Of a stretch of DNA of 64,000 bases, positions 35,062 to 47,500 are shown piece by piece. Below the pieces are notes generated by a model. It saw only the letters and a list, made by a program, of their open reading frames with translations. It had not been told where the DNA came from and searched no databases. Made by a program: the position numbers and the translations under genes. Each line of letters starts with the position of its first letter. The first letter of the stretch is position 1. Origin of the DNA: Aaosphaeria pasadenensis (Eukaryota > Ascomycota > Dothideomycetes > Pleosporales); the NCBI GenBank assembly GCA_022813625.1, contig JAKLMB010000018.1, positions 310,001 through 374,000 of the forward strand. Reading direction: 5' to 3'.

Positions 35062-37795
35062 AGTGTCTAACCGCAGGATTGATTAGAACAATCCACTAGA
35101 TCTATTTATGACGGGATAGGGGGATCACAGGCTGGGGTTCCGGAGCGGGCGACTTTCGACTTTGCACACGAGTGGTATCAGACCGGCTTTCTTTTTTCTT
35201 TTCATTGTCAGGCACAACCAAACGTCACCATTAGCAGACGACCAAACTTGTATACTACACTTTAACTTCATTCCCTATCGGTTCATCGGTCTATCGGTCT
35301 CCAGAATGCTCCACGGCCATCCACTTCAGTTAGCGAATGCCAATAGTTGCTACTTCCTATTTGCTACATCCCAGTGATTCGAACCTCTAAAGATGCATTG
35401 ATTGTATGATCCTGGTATGCCTTGCGATGGGGGTTTCTTGGAAAGGCTCCGGACTCGGAGGATCAAGGCGATTGTCCATGCTGATTATACAATCTCTGTT
35501 TCTGGATTCGTTGTTGATTCTGCGGTACAGTGCAGGGGCGGGAGGTTCCGCAGAGGAGAGGAGATCTGGTGCTAGATATGGTGCGCTCCAGCAAGTTAGT
35601 TAGGTAGAAGCGGTATTTTGGGCAGGGACTTGGATCAGTGTTAAGGTGCCTAGAATAAACGAAGAATACAATGCTTAATAAAGCATGAAGCAGTAGTTAA
35701 AAGACAGCGGAACTTGTACCAGAGGTACTCGTGGGTTGATCGAGGGGTGGAATTGATTCCGTGGTGGCGGGAAGGGGACCAAGAGACCCAAGGGACCAAT
35801 GGAACCTCAGGGATCTAAGGGGATCATCATTGGACGACAGGGACGATTGCCAGACTAAGCTTTGAGACACAAGCAGCCGAGCAGCAGGATCTAGACTTTG
35901 TGTCACGGCCCACGGGGTATGGGAAATGGGTGAATGAAGAGGAAGAGACAGTAGGTAGATAACAATAGAACTCCAGGGGGAAAAGAATATGGTGTGATAT
36001 GGGGGAGAGCCCGTAAGAAGCAGTGCTCGGTACTGCGGCTCTAGACTTGTCAAGCTGTCAAAGCCCATCCCTTTGCTTCCCTCTGTGCGGAGAAAAAGTC
36101 AGGCCAGAGAGGAATGTTAGCTTCCTCGTCCCCGCGTGCGCCCTCCACAGAGTCCACGGTTTGAATGGGGTCGTTGGTTCTGGTTGGTCGTAATGGAGTG
36201 GAATAGGGCCGACGCCGGAAGCAGGTCAATCGACTGTTGCGCTCATCCGATATCTCTCTCACACTTTGTACGAAGGACTGCTTGCTGTACGAACCAATAC
36301 GCAGTATGCTTCCCTGATCCATCCATGCTATGATACTTGTACAACAATGGAAAAAAAATGCTAAGCTTCCAAGAGAAGCATTCGACATGCCCGCAAATTT
36401 TCAATCTCTATTTCGCTTCCCACCGTCCCCTCCCCCCAGGGAATCTCGGTGTGAAGGACAGCGAGATGTATACCGTTTGCTATACGGTGTACCCAATGTC
36501 TCTTGGGGCAGTGCAAGTTACTCGTAAGGCGTCTCTGCGACAGCGGAAGCTCGCTCGAAAGGAAGCCGAGGAGGTGGAGAGGAAGGGGAATTGGGCTGGA
36601 TGGAGACTAAGGCGGCGGCGGGCGCGAATGAGTGGGTAGTAGGTGGTGGCCCACACACACGCTAATACCTGATACCTCTTGAAGTCGAGAGGTTAGGTGG
36701 CCTTCGGGATATCTAGGGCGGGCGGGCGCTGTGTGTGATAAGTAAACAGTCTGTTAGAGGGATATTGTTTGTTCAATTGAGGGTTGGGTTGTGTATTGCA
36801 TTGGAGGGTTTGCTGACGACAGCGAGGTCGATGGGTGGGTTGGGTGATTAGTTATCGATTGTGATGCGTGTTTGAAGACATTGATATTCGGACATGGGAT
36901 TGAACATTGTAGCATGTATAGTATTACTTGGATTGGAATACCCTAGATCGACAACTAGCAGGCCCAGCAATATAAGAATTTGAGCTTGATGTTTGATTCT
37001 TTTTTTTTTCTCTCTCTATTTGTTTGGCTGTTGCTGAGGGAAACAGTAGGAATGGTAATAGTAATGGTGAATGAATAATGGAAGGGCGTCTAGAGTGTGC
37101 CTATACGAGGCGAACAACGCGAGGCTCTGCGGGGTAGAGGGGAACAGAGGCAAAGTAGAGGGGCATAGCTCCCTGTCCGTTGCGTCAGTTAGTCGCCATC
37201 TCAGACACGCACCCCTCCCTTGTATCCCCCTCCATCCATTCATCCATCCATCCATCCAACACACTAATCCTCTTTTCCTTTTTTTCTCCTCTCACCCTGT
37301 GCAACCTCATAGGCTGCATCGGCGTCGAGATGGGTCAGGATGGGTCGAGTACTGGCTAGCAATGGCTAGCAAAGGGTGGCTTGCCGCACTCAGACATTAC
37401 ACGCACCAATACTGGTCACTAGCAGTCCATCGTAGTCCATACAAGGTCCATACAAGGTCCATAGTGATCCATACAGTCCATACAGAGACACACAGGCCTG
37501 TAACTGACGGGATCCTCAAGACCGAGGGGATGCGAACTATGTCCCAAATCGGGACTACTCACTACTGTTACCCATAGTTACTAGGTACTCGTAGCCCATG
37601 GTCATACTAACGTCGTCCCCTACGACTCCATATTCCGCCACGACTTAAATATCTCCCACTCGCCCCCTCACCAAGCTTCAACCCCTCTCTCCTCTTCAAC
37701 TCTTCCTCACACTCCTCATTCCATTCGTCTTGAACCCTTTCCTTTTCCTTTAAGATACCCATAGTTTCAATTCGATCATAGTATTCCACACAATC
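35062..37795. other. 2.7 kb intergenic region, no gene seen
   Basis: It lies between yra1/mlo3 and the aldehyde dehydrogenase gene, both +. It contains CATC runs (about 37231-37259) and a degenerate run of GTCCATAC-like units (about 37427-37490). Frames at 36050-36388 (-) and 36337-36639 (+) show no domain or plausible splice structure. Confidence 0.5.
37427..37490 (+). repeat. Degenerate GTCCATAC-type tandem repeat
   Basis: About six imperfect copies of a 9-12 bp unit built around (G)TCCATACAAG occur in 64 bp, roughly 310-370 bp upstream of the aldehyde dehydrogenase start codon. Confidence 0.65.
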
Positions 37796-39509
37796 ATGTC
37801 TGGTCTCTCTGTCAAGCTCAAGACTCCCCATACGGGTGAGTACGAGCAACCTACTGGCCTGTAAGTTAGCTTTCATCTCATGTCCCCCATCCCAATTCCA
37901 TTCCGCACTACTACCCATGCCCTTGTTCTTGTGTCCCCACCGCTGACAAATGGTCAAACAGCTTCATCAACAACGAGTGGGTCAAGGGTGTGGATGGCAA
38001 GACCTTTGAGGTCATCAACCCTGCCACCGAGGAGGTCATCACCTCGGTCCACGAGGCCACCGAGAAGGATGTCGACATCGCCGTCCAGGCTGCACGAAAG
38101 GCCTTCAACGGTCCCTGGAGGAAGGAGACCCCAGAGAACCGCGGCAAGCTCCTCGTCAACCTTGCCAACCTCTTCGAGAAGAACGTCGACATCCTCGCTG
38201 CCGTCGAGTCGCTCGACAATGGCAAGGCCATCACCATGGCCAAGGGTGACGTCGGAGCTGCTGTTGGCTGCTTGAGGTACTATGGTGGATGGGCAGACAA
38301 GATCGAGGGCAAGGTCGTTGACACCAATCACGAGACCTTCAACTACATCCGCAAGGAGCCCGTAAGCAACTGCCTCGCATTGGAAAGTTTAGAACGAGAG
38401 TGATACTAACGACGACCAGATCGGTGTTTGCGGACAGATCATCCCATGGAACTTCCCCCTTCTCATGTGGGCGTGGAAGATTGGCCCTGCCATCGCCGCC
38501 GGTAACGTCGTCGTTCTCAAGACTGCCGAGCAGACTCCTCTCTCCGCTTTGGTTGCCGCCAACCTTGTTAAGGAGGCCGGTTTCCCCCCAGGTGTTGTCA
38601 ACATCATCTCTGGTTTCGGAAAGGTCGCCGGTGCCGCCATCTCCTCCCACATGGACATTGACAAGGTTGCATTCACTGGATCCACCGTTGTCGGTCGCCA
38701 GATCATGAAGGCTGCTGCTGGCTCCAACTTGAAGAAGGTCACTCTCGAGCTCGGCGGAAAGAGCCCCAACATTGTCTTCGACGACGCCGACATTGACAAC
38801 GCCATCTCGTGGGTCAACTTCGGTATCTACTTCAACCACGGTCAGTGCTGCTGCGCCGGTTCGCGTGTGTACGTACAGGAGGGCATCTACGACAAGTTCC
38901 TCCAGCGATTCAAGGAGCGCGCACAGCAGAACGCTGTCGGTGACCCATTCCACCCTGAGACCTTCCAGGGTCCTCAAGTCTCCCAGCTCCAGTTCGACAG
39001 GATCATGAGGTAAGAACAATCGAGAGCAAATTGAAATTCGCCGCATCAGCTGCTAACACAAAAATAGCTACATCGAGCACGGCAAGTCTGCTGGTGCCAC
39101 GGTTGAGACCGGTGGTAAGCGCAAGGGTGACAAGGGCTACTTCATTGAGCCGACCATCTTCAGCAACGTCACCGAGGACATGAAGATCGTCCAGGAGGAA
39201 ATCTTCGGCCCCGTCTGCTCCGTCTCTAAATTCAAGACCAAGGATGAGGTCATCGCTCTTGGCAACAACTCGACCTATGGTCTTGCCGCTGCCGTCCACA
39301 CCACCAACCTCAACACCGCTCTCGAGGTCGCCAACAGCATCCGCGCCGGAACAGTTTGGGTAAACAGCTATAACACTCTTCATTGGCAGCTTCCATTTGG
39401 AGGTTTCAAAGAGTCTGGCATTGGCCGTGAGCTCGGTGAGGCTGCAATTGAGAATTATATCCAGACGAAGACTGTTTCTATTCGTCTTGGCGACGCACTC
39501 TTCGGTTAG
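37796..39509 (+). CDS. aldA: NAD(P)+-dependent aldehyde dehydrogenase (AldA/Ald family)
   Basis: Exons are 37796-37860, 37962-38361, 38420-39009 and 39068-39509, giving 498 aa, the normal length for cytosolic ALDH. Motifs in order: YEQPTGLFINNEWV at the N-terminus, IIPWNFPLLMWAWKIGPA for cofactor binding, FTGSTVVGR, catalytic Glu in LELGGKSPN (about E264), catalytic Cys in GQCCCAG (about 298-300), EEIFGPV and PFGGFKESGIGRELG. It oxidises aldehydes such as acetaldehyde to acids. Related proteins of Alternaria and Cladosporium are known allergens (Alt a 10, Cla h 10 group). The coding sequence is C-rich at third positions, suggesting high expression, and this creates long open antisense frames. 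Confidence 0.96.
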
Positions 39510-41872
39510 AGCACCGGACGACCTTTCGGAAAGGAACTTTAACGTGACACGATATATCATCAATTGGAACGGGTTGGCTTGTTTTGAGCAATTGCCCATG
39601 TACATATAAATCTAGTTTTCAGGAAAAAATTGCATCCTGTTTCACTCTTCAAGTCTCCGCATACCTATGATGTCGAGTGTTGCATTAAGCGAGAGGCTTG
39701 CTTATATTAAGAACACTTATTTAGGCTTCGCAATATTGCTATTAACTTTAAATACTAAATGATATGATATCATTTGCTGGATATAAAGGTGCTTGGGTGG
39801 TGATCATAAATAACAATAGTGGGTGGTGGCCAGGACTATATCTCCGACTTCCCCTTTAGGTTAAGAGGCCACACCCCCACGAGGGCTGAACGCTTATCGG
39901 GACCACGCCTCGCTCCTCCTTTAATCGCCACGAGAGAAAAGCCACGCAGGCACCATGCATTGCGTTTCGATTCTACCGTCTTTCCAAGAAGGAGCATTTA
40001 GACGAGAGCAAAAAAAGGAGATGAGCTGATCAGGTAGGTACCTATCGCAACGAAGTATCCGACCTCTCGACATGGCATTCCCATTTGCATCTGCAGCCAC
40101 CTACACCACCTACACAACCACCTACGCACTTCAGATGTCAAGAGAGAAAAAGAAGAGGATGGATAGGTAACAAGGACCCCACGGGGGACCTGTTTTACCT
40201 TTCCCCCCTCCCCCCACATACAGCATGCACATCTGTCCATCCATATGCAGGACGCCCTCCTTTGAGTTTGGGGTGAGAACTTCCGAATCAGGAAACTTGT
40301 GAGGCACATACATCCACAGTTATTTTTTCTTTCACTTCGCTTCGCTGAGGGAGCGATATCAATGAGATGACGCTTTGCTATGCAATGCTATGCTATGCTT
40401 TGCCTTGATTTTTCCTTTTCTTTCCTTTACGACTTTCTAGGCTGCTATTGTTGTATTTTGAGATGAGATGGACACGGAAATTCAGTCATGATTCTCTTTC
40501 CATACTCTTGGATACCTACTTTCGCTTCGTCGTGGATCGACCCCTTATTCCCTTCCCCTTCCCCTTCCCTTATCTAGATACGATACGGTACCTGACGCTA
40601 GGTACCTACAGGTAAACAATCCCATAGCAAGCCCCCTCCTCAGCGCCCACGTTTTTTTAGCGTTCGTGTTCGCGTTTCTGTAAGCCTACTTGTACTGAGT
40701 AAGTATGTACATGTGTACTCGCCTTTTTCTTCCTTTTTTTGCTTTTGTCCTTCGCTTGCGCGCGCGTGTTTTGGAATGCGGTGGGAGGATGGGGGAGATA
40801 GATAAGGGCTAACAGCGAGGGAGCGAGCGAGCAGCCAAGCGCATGTGAATTGGAGCCGAGCCGAAACTGAATTGACTTGAATCGTAACCTTTGATCTTTC
40901 CCTCATGAATCCATTTACTGCGTGAAGAGATGTGCACGTTTTTGTTTTTCCGTCGAGGATACTATCTTTCGCTTCTCGCTTCTCGGTCGTTGGTCGGTGA
41001 GTTTACTTGGGGTGGGCGCTGCGCTGCGCTGAGACCAGAGGATGTGGCGTTGATAACGGTAATGTGTATCTCCTGTCACTGTCCTTGTCTATCTGCATCT
41101 GCAACCAGCAACCCCTGGGACGAATTGTCGAATGGAAACGTCTGCGACGCCTTGGATGTTCGTCCCTCATGTTTTCTTTTCATCCATGGGATTTTTATCT
41201 TTCGATTTTCTACCAAGAACGTTGGGCGAGAGGGAAAGAGGGAGGGAGGGCGAGGAAGCGAGGCATATTCCTAGGCCCTTTTTATTTACTTTTTCCCGTC
41301 TATCTATCTCTCTATCTTTCCCCCGTATCTATCTCAATCCTAATCTCGAATCACGACCCATGAATCGCGAAAGGAAGGAAAGGAAAGGAAAGGAAAGGGA
41401 AGGGTCTCCTGGTGATTATCGGTCCTTTCCTTTGCCTGAGGATTTATGGGGGGCGCCGATACCCATGCCAATACCAATGCCCATGCAGCCATGCTCATGC
41501 TGTTTCCACGGATATGATATGCTGTGGATATGAGAAAGCCATAATTGCGCAACTTGGAAGTATATGATCAACACGCTCTGTCCACGGGCCGTTTTTTGTC
41601 TCTCCTTCGCTCATTTTCTGATATCCACGTTTTTCGTACGCACGCACGCACACGCGCGCTGCTTGTCAATGTGTGCATGCTTCTTCCTTCATTCTAGACT
41701 ACTTGAGTCGATTTCGTTTTGATTTGATTCGATCTCATTTGAGAAGGTGGTTTCATAGGGGGTTTGCCTGTCAAGGCCTATATCATTACCCAGCACATCC
41801 ACCCTACTCTTGCTCGTGCGTGAAGGCTGTACGCTACGGTCCGATATCATCACCACCATCCCTACCACCACA
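39510..41872. other. 2.4 kb intergenic region with a dispersed-repeat copy
   Basis: It holds the 3' flank of the ALDH gene, repeat copy A (39720-39868), then CT- and GGAAA-rich stretches leading to the GPCR gene. Repeated GGTACCT cores occur near 40035 and 40590-40605. The frames at 40930-41533 have no domain features. Confidence 0.5.
39720..39868 (+). repeat. Dispersed repeat, copy A
   Basis: It starts TTTAGGCTTCGCAATATT and contains GGATATAAAGGTG, GGTGGTGATC and GGCCAGGACTAT. The same landmarks occur in the same order at 43891-44030. It is a degenerate non-coding repeat, possibly part of a MITE, SINE or RIP-mutated transposon. Confidence 0.8.
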
Positions 41873-43604
41873 ATGGACGAACACTTCCTATCCACGGCAC
41901 GGATAGTGATCGACAGCACGGGGATCGTCTCATCACTGCAGGAGAGAACGGTGCTGTCGGCTCCCCAGAAACCATGGGAAACGAAGGTGCAGAGCACGGC
42001 CATACTCGTGGTGTCGTTGTTGAGCATCCTCGGCGCTGGGTGGATTGTCTTGAGTTTTTGTGTACGTTCCTCTTTCTTAATGTCTTTTCTGATGTGTGAT
42101 GTGATATGTTATGTTCGTTTGTTTTGTGATGGCACCCACCTACTGTCCCTACATATTGCTTTTATATTCAATATGCTAACGCATACCTTTGACGACGGCT
42201 CAGTTATTCAAGCAAGTACGCACCTTCCGTCACCAGCTCATTCTCGGGCTGGCGATATCTGATTTCTGGATGGCCGTCAACTTCCTGTCATCATGCGCCA
42301 TGAACATATCTGGCAGATACCTCTCGGCGCCCGAGCAGAAGGGATTTTGCAGCTTCAATGGCTTCATGACGCAGTTCTTCGTCGTTCAGAGTACGCTACC
42401 CCTCTTTTCTTATTGTTCTACCTCCCCAGTGTGCACACTTACCCACTGATTCAGAGGGAAGGAGAGCCAAAGCTGACTGGGACTGCGTGTTTCGATCGAT
42501 CTAGCGGACTATTGGGTCCTTCTCATTGCTGTGTGTACATTCCTGATCCTGGGGAATTATAAACACGTGTCGTCGTGGATCCAAGAGCATAGAATTGTGC
42601 TGTGGAGTGTGCCGTGGGGACTCTCTGCTCTGTGGGCGGCGTTAGGGTTGGGGTTGGCGGGATATGGTGACATTGGTGCTTGTAGGTTTGCTCGTTCTGT
42701 TTTCTCCCCTCTGATTGACCTTCTCTCTATCCTTCTCATAAACGTGTAGAAAGGAACACGAAGCTAACGAATTGCCCGCGGAAATATAGGGTGCTGGTTC
42801 ACGAGCGACAAGGTCCGCCTGCTCGTCAACTTTATCCCACGATGGATCATCATTCTCATCATCCTGGCCTTGTACGCGAGACTGTACCGCCTCATATATA
42901 AGGCCCATAACCGCTTCATGTCGTTCAACGATGATACCACGCCGCGGACATTCGAGCACAACGACGCGGATGTCGAATCCGTCACTGAACTTCACCACCA
43001 ACACCGTCCAACAAACCCATCCCCACTTTCACAGACCAAATCACTGAACATTAATACCTCTTCCTCAAACCACATCAACAGCGGCAACACTGCAGCAGCA
43101 ACAGGAGCAATCGGAGGACCAGGTCTAACGCACACGCGAAGGCCCTCGCCCCTCCTTAAGAAGACAGCCTACCAGATGATGTCGTACCCGCTGGTCTACA
43201 TGCTCATCTGGACAATCCCGACCACGATCCGCATCTATCAGTCCGTGACGGGGAAGGCGGCTCCCTTCGGAATCGCGACTACAGACAAGGCGTGCATCGT
43301 GGTCCAGGGGTTCGCAGACGCCATCATCTACGGCGTAAGTGAAACGAGTCTCGGGGTTTGGAGGGAGAGGTTCGGTAGTGGTGCAGACAAGGGCGTCGGC
43401 ATCATTGAGGGTAGAAGTGTCAGCGTCGGGGATGGGGATGTGGAAATGGGGGAGAGGGAGAGTAATGGCAAGACGAGGAAGATGGAGGATGTGGGAATCG
43501 TGGTAGATGTTAGGCATGAGGTGACAGTTGAGAGGGTTGTTTCCGTTGGATTGAGTGGGAGGGAAAGAACGAGGAAGGAGGTTTGGAAGGATGGAATTGT
43601 ATGA
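41873..43604 (+). CDS. cAMP-receptor-like seven-transmembrane GPCR
   Basis: Exons are 41873-42061, 42204-42390, 42505-42681 and 42790-43604, giving 455 aa. Splicing restores LSFCLFKQVRTFRHQLILGLAISD style junctions and, at the third, GDIGAWCWFTSDKVRLLVNF. Hydrophobic segments cover TM1 (TAILVVSLLSILGAGWIVL), TM2 (LILGLAISDFWMAVNF), TM3 (DYWVLLIAVCTFLILGNY), TM4 (LWSVPWGLSALWAALGLGL), TM5 (FIPRWIIILIILALYARLY), TM6 (MMSYPLVYMLIWTIPTTIRI) and TM7 (VVQGFADAIIYGVS). A long polar third loop lies between TM5 and TM6. The pattern resembles the Dictyostelium cAMP-receptor-like class (GprH-type in Aspergillus). Ligand and coupling are unknown. Confidence 0.88.
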
Positions 43605-43890
43605 ACCTATTGTTCTTTCCTTTTGATTCCTGCGAAATAGAACTTCCATAAGCCTAGTATCCCAGGATAGTGTACTCTACTCGGTGTGGGAAAACATTTG
43701 AGGGGGAGTTTGAATGAGCGAATTTAAACTCTCAGATTTTATTTTGCAACCCTGTCGCCTTAGCAGTGTGTAGAGAATGGCTCTCAGCCTTAGGGGGAAG
43801 CCAGAAATAGTCCTGGGAAGGATTGTGAGGTTATTTAACTGACTACAGAGACATTACAAAGGGCAGAATAACAAAAATCAAAGATATTTC

Positions 43891-44030
43891 TTTAGGCTTC
43901 GCAATATTTCTACTATCTTTAAATATTAAATTAATTAATATTCTTTACTGGATATAAAGGTGTTTAGGTGGTGATCGTAAAAACAGTGGGTGGCCAGGAC
44001 TATTTCCGGCTTCCTCATTAGGCCGAGAGA
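43891..44030 (+). repeat. Dispersed repeat, copy B
   Basis: Same orientation and order of landmarks as copy A at 39720-39868. Many substitutions are transitions, for example GCTTGGG in A against GTTTAGG in B, as expected after repeat-induced point mutation or ageing. Confidence 0.8.
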
Positions 44031-44070
44031 ATGGTCTAAGATGTGAATGTGAAGCAACAGGTTGTTGATG

Positions 44071-44240
44071 TACAGAGGGTTGGCACGTCGGGCTGGCTAC
44101 CTGCTAACTTCATGTATGTTCTATACCAAAATGTCTATTTAAGAGTGTACTGTAGCCAGTAAACTATCTTAATGCTCGCGACACACTGCTTGGACATAAA
44201 ATACTAGCAGGGGGCCAGCCTGACGTGCTGACCCTCTGTA
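44071..44240. repeat. Imperfect inverted repeat (MITE-like)
   Basis: The arm 44071-44107 (starting TACAGAGGGT) matches the reverse complement of 44204-44240 (ending ACCCTCTGTA) over about 37 bp with about five to seven mismatches, mostly transitions. A 96-bp loop separates the arms. It begins 40 bp after repeat copy B. Confidence 0.8.
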
Positions 44241-44544
44241 TGTACTGTACAAACTCCAGTTGGAATTCAATGATAAATCTACCGAAGCTACCATCATCTC
44301 TTAGGAAGACCGCTTCCAGGGCTGTGAATAGCTGATATTTCAAAGCCCTTTGGTGAATGTCATATTGTATAAATGTACTTTTACAACTACAACATACTCT
44401 AAATATATAAAGGTTGATATAGGGATCGACGCTAGGGCGGACGTGTGATACTAGCGCCATAATATAGCTCAGGACAAACGTCACAAGCCACCACCGCCCA
44501 CTCCCGACCGCCAACCCATCTCGAACCACCAATTCAAAACCAAG

Positions 44545-44583
44545 ATGCCGAATCGGGCGACACTCGCACGATTATGGCCCTGA
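44545..44583 (+). promoter_or_regulatory. uORF overlapping the mdm1 start codon
   Basis: ATG at 44545 opens a 12-codon frame whose TGA (44581-44583) lies after the main ATG at 44574-44576, in another frame. If the transcript starts upstream, the two starts compete, and ribosomes using the uORF bypass the main start. Confidence 0.5.
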
Positions 44584-47500
44584 AGCGCAGAGATGTGATC
44601 CTCGCCGCCGTCGCCGTCTTCATCGCCTGGGGCTACCTCACACATTGGCAACCCAAGCTCCTCTACCTCCCGTATGCCTTTGTCGCAGGCGCGCTCGCGA
44701 TAATAGCTGTACAAGCATGGTTCATATTGACCACGGCATGGCGATTGGATTCGACCGGCGGCGGCGGCAGAGAAGAGGTATACTATGGCGCGAAACATGT
44801 CGCATTTATAAGTCCTGGGAAATGGCAAGCTGAGAAGATGGCTCTGACGAAGCGGTCCATGTACATGATGGAGCCCCTCTATCCCCCCTCTTTTATGATA
44901 TCTGATAGCTTGGACGTTTTGGTTGGTCTAATATTGCGCGACTTCGTGAAGGGTTGGTACGGGAACATAAGTAAGAGTCCGACGTTCGTGAACGAGGTGG
45001 ATCGTGCCATTCGAGCGGCCCTGGGCGAAATAAGGGATCGCATCCTCGCGGTGGATATGGTGGAGACGGTTGTCTCCAAGATGATACCTCTGATCACTGA
45101 GCATCTCCGAGCTGCTTACGAGGCAGAGCGGGTAGTCCGTGGCCGGAAGCTCTCTCGCAACGTCACGGAGTCGGAAGAGCTCGATCTCGCGATCGCATCC
45201 AAGTACAATGATGGCCGATTACATCCTGCGGCGTCTTTGGCGTACTCCAACACGAAGCTGGTGCAGCAACAGCACCTTCGTACAATGGTCAACAAGTTGC
45301 TACCATCCGTCCTGCCCGCGAATATGGCCACGAGCCCCGCCGTCAACGTGTTGATTAAGGAGATTGTTGCGTGCGCGATCCTGTCCCCCGTGATGCAGAT
45401 GCTTGCAGACCCGGATACTTGGAACCAATTGATGGAAGGCTATGTGAGTAGTTTGGATATTTTGTGCTTCGTGTTCACAGTTTGACTCTGAAATCCCGAC
45501 TGACTGGAGTAGGGACGTACCTTGCTCCAAGAGCGAACCACGGTTCGCAAGCTTCGTGCTGCCCTCGACGAGCAGACCCCCGCTTCCCCGAAGCAGCCAA
45601 AGAACCTCCAGTTCCCGACTCTGGCGCCTCACGACAATGAACGCAGGTTCGAAAGGTTCATCCGCGCCATTCGGCAGACGAATACTCTGGCCGACGCTCG
45701 CCGATTCCGTAGCGAGATTTCCAGCCAACTGCGAAAGGATTCGATGGTCGAGGGGCAGGATCCCGTGTATCTCCGGCGTCTCGAAACAGCAAGACGGATT
45801 CTAGACCAGAAGGTGACCGCTCTGAGTGCGGGTGGGTCGGTGAGGGCGAAAGTTGCTGCTCAGGAGAAACCGAAACACAAGCGAACGACATCTAAGTTCG
45901 AGAATGCATCTCTGCGGGATGTGCTCTACGACTCCTCTGGGTTGTCCTGCTTCATGGAGTACATGGATCGCTTGAGCTTGATGAATCTTGTCCAGTTCTG
46001 GATCGTGGTCGACGGTTTCCGGAATCCTCTCGAGCACGATACAGATGAACCTGTGGAGCATCTTGGCTCTCTGCCGGCGTGGAAGGATTCCGATCGCGCT
46101 GATCTGGCGCAGATCAACGAAGCTTACCTGTCCAAGCCTGAGCTTAAGATTTTGCCCGACGCACGCGTGGCAGTCAAAGAATTTCTAAAGGCTGGCCGAC
46201 AAGCTACTCCGCAGCAATATTACAATGCGAGGCGTCGTCTCTTGCAAGCACAAACTGCCGTCTATGATGAGCTTCAGGAGCCTCACTTCAGAAGGTTTAA
46301 GAGATCAGATCTATACTACAAGTGGCTGGCTATGGACGAGGCAGCAAATGCTTCCAAGGCAAGGTCGATAGCGCAGACTCTCGACGAACCGTTCGCACCG
46401 CCTGCCAGAGTGTCTCGCACGCAATCCACCCCAAAGCATGCACTGCAGGTGCCTGACCTGCGGCGAGCCGTTGCTTCTTCTTCAGACCTAAAAAGTCAGG
46501 GAATTATCAAGGAAATTGATCCTCCCATGCGTCGATCGCTAGATGGGGCTCCAGCAAGAACGCCACTCTTCGACGACGACTACGACAGCGACCCGTTGGG
46601 CAACTCGATCGCAAGTTTGAATTCGGACCCCGAAAACATGCGAGCGAAGGGAGATGATCCTAAAGTGGTCGATGCTATGCAAGCTGCCTTGGACGACATT
46701 ATGGGTGGCGAACCTGAGGGTTCCTTGTTTCACGAGTCGGGTTTAGTTTCGCCAGATAACGATTCGATGAGAGGGTCCATGGAGCTACCAAGAGCAACAT
46801 CCCCTCACCCCATGATGGTGCACAGAGACAGCCAGAAGCCGAGCATAGCTTCGCTCGGATTAGTCGGAGCTCCCAAGACACGCGGCGTTTTCAACGACGA
46901 CCTCTTCGGGGATGAAGAAGAGAAGTTTCTCGAAGACGAGATCGAAGAGACATCAGCCTCCAACAAGGCGGATGAAGACGAAATACACGAAGCCGCGCCT
47001 GGAGATCTTGGGTTGGCAGAAGCAATAGATGCCCTCACTGCTGAAATTGAACGCTTGGTGACTCAAGAATCTATCGTTGACTCTTTGACGTCGAAAGCCG
47101 AGCTGACGAACAACGCTGCCGAGCTTCGAATCCTGCGGAAGTCTAAAGCTAGCTTGCAACGAGAGATCCAGAGAAAGGAGTTGCAGAGGCAGCAGTACAT
47201 AGTGCAAGAGAGTGACAACAGTTTGTACGGACGTGCAACTGTCTTCATTCAATCAATCATGGTGGGGACCGAAGAGGATGGGAAAGAATACGCCATGTGT
47301 AAGTTACATCACTCATAGTGTATAGTTCTAGCTAACATTTCTTTAGATGTCATAGAAGTTCGAAGGAAAGCGGGAGATCATATGCCCGCTGCAGGTTGGG
47401 TCATTACGCGTCGCTACAGCGAGTTTCACGAATTGAACAAGCAACTCCGCGCAAAGTTCCCCCAAGTGCGACATTTAGAGCTTCCGCGCCGACAAATGAT

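Larger units (their letters stand above)
43605..44573. other. AT-rich repeat-bearing gap upstream of mdm1
   Basis: It contains repeat copy B (43891-44030) and an imperfect inverted repeat (44071-44240), in visibly AT-rich sequence up to about 44450. The promoter of mdm1 must therefore lie in or beside repeat-derived DNA. Confidence 0.65.

Noticed and set aside
35100..35200. Possible structured RNA gene (GC-rich segment after yra1/mlo3)
   Set aside because: I could not form a tRNA, 5S or snRNA pattern; it is probably the 3' UTR.
38339..39046. 235-codon minus-strand frame antisense to aldehyde dehydrogenase (and 52008-52697 antisense to Fat1-like)
   Set aside because: Explained by the strong C-ending codon use of the sense genes; the antisense translations have no family features.
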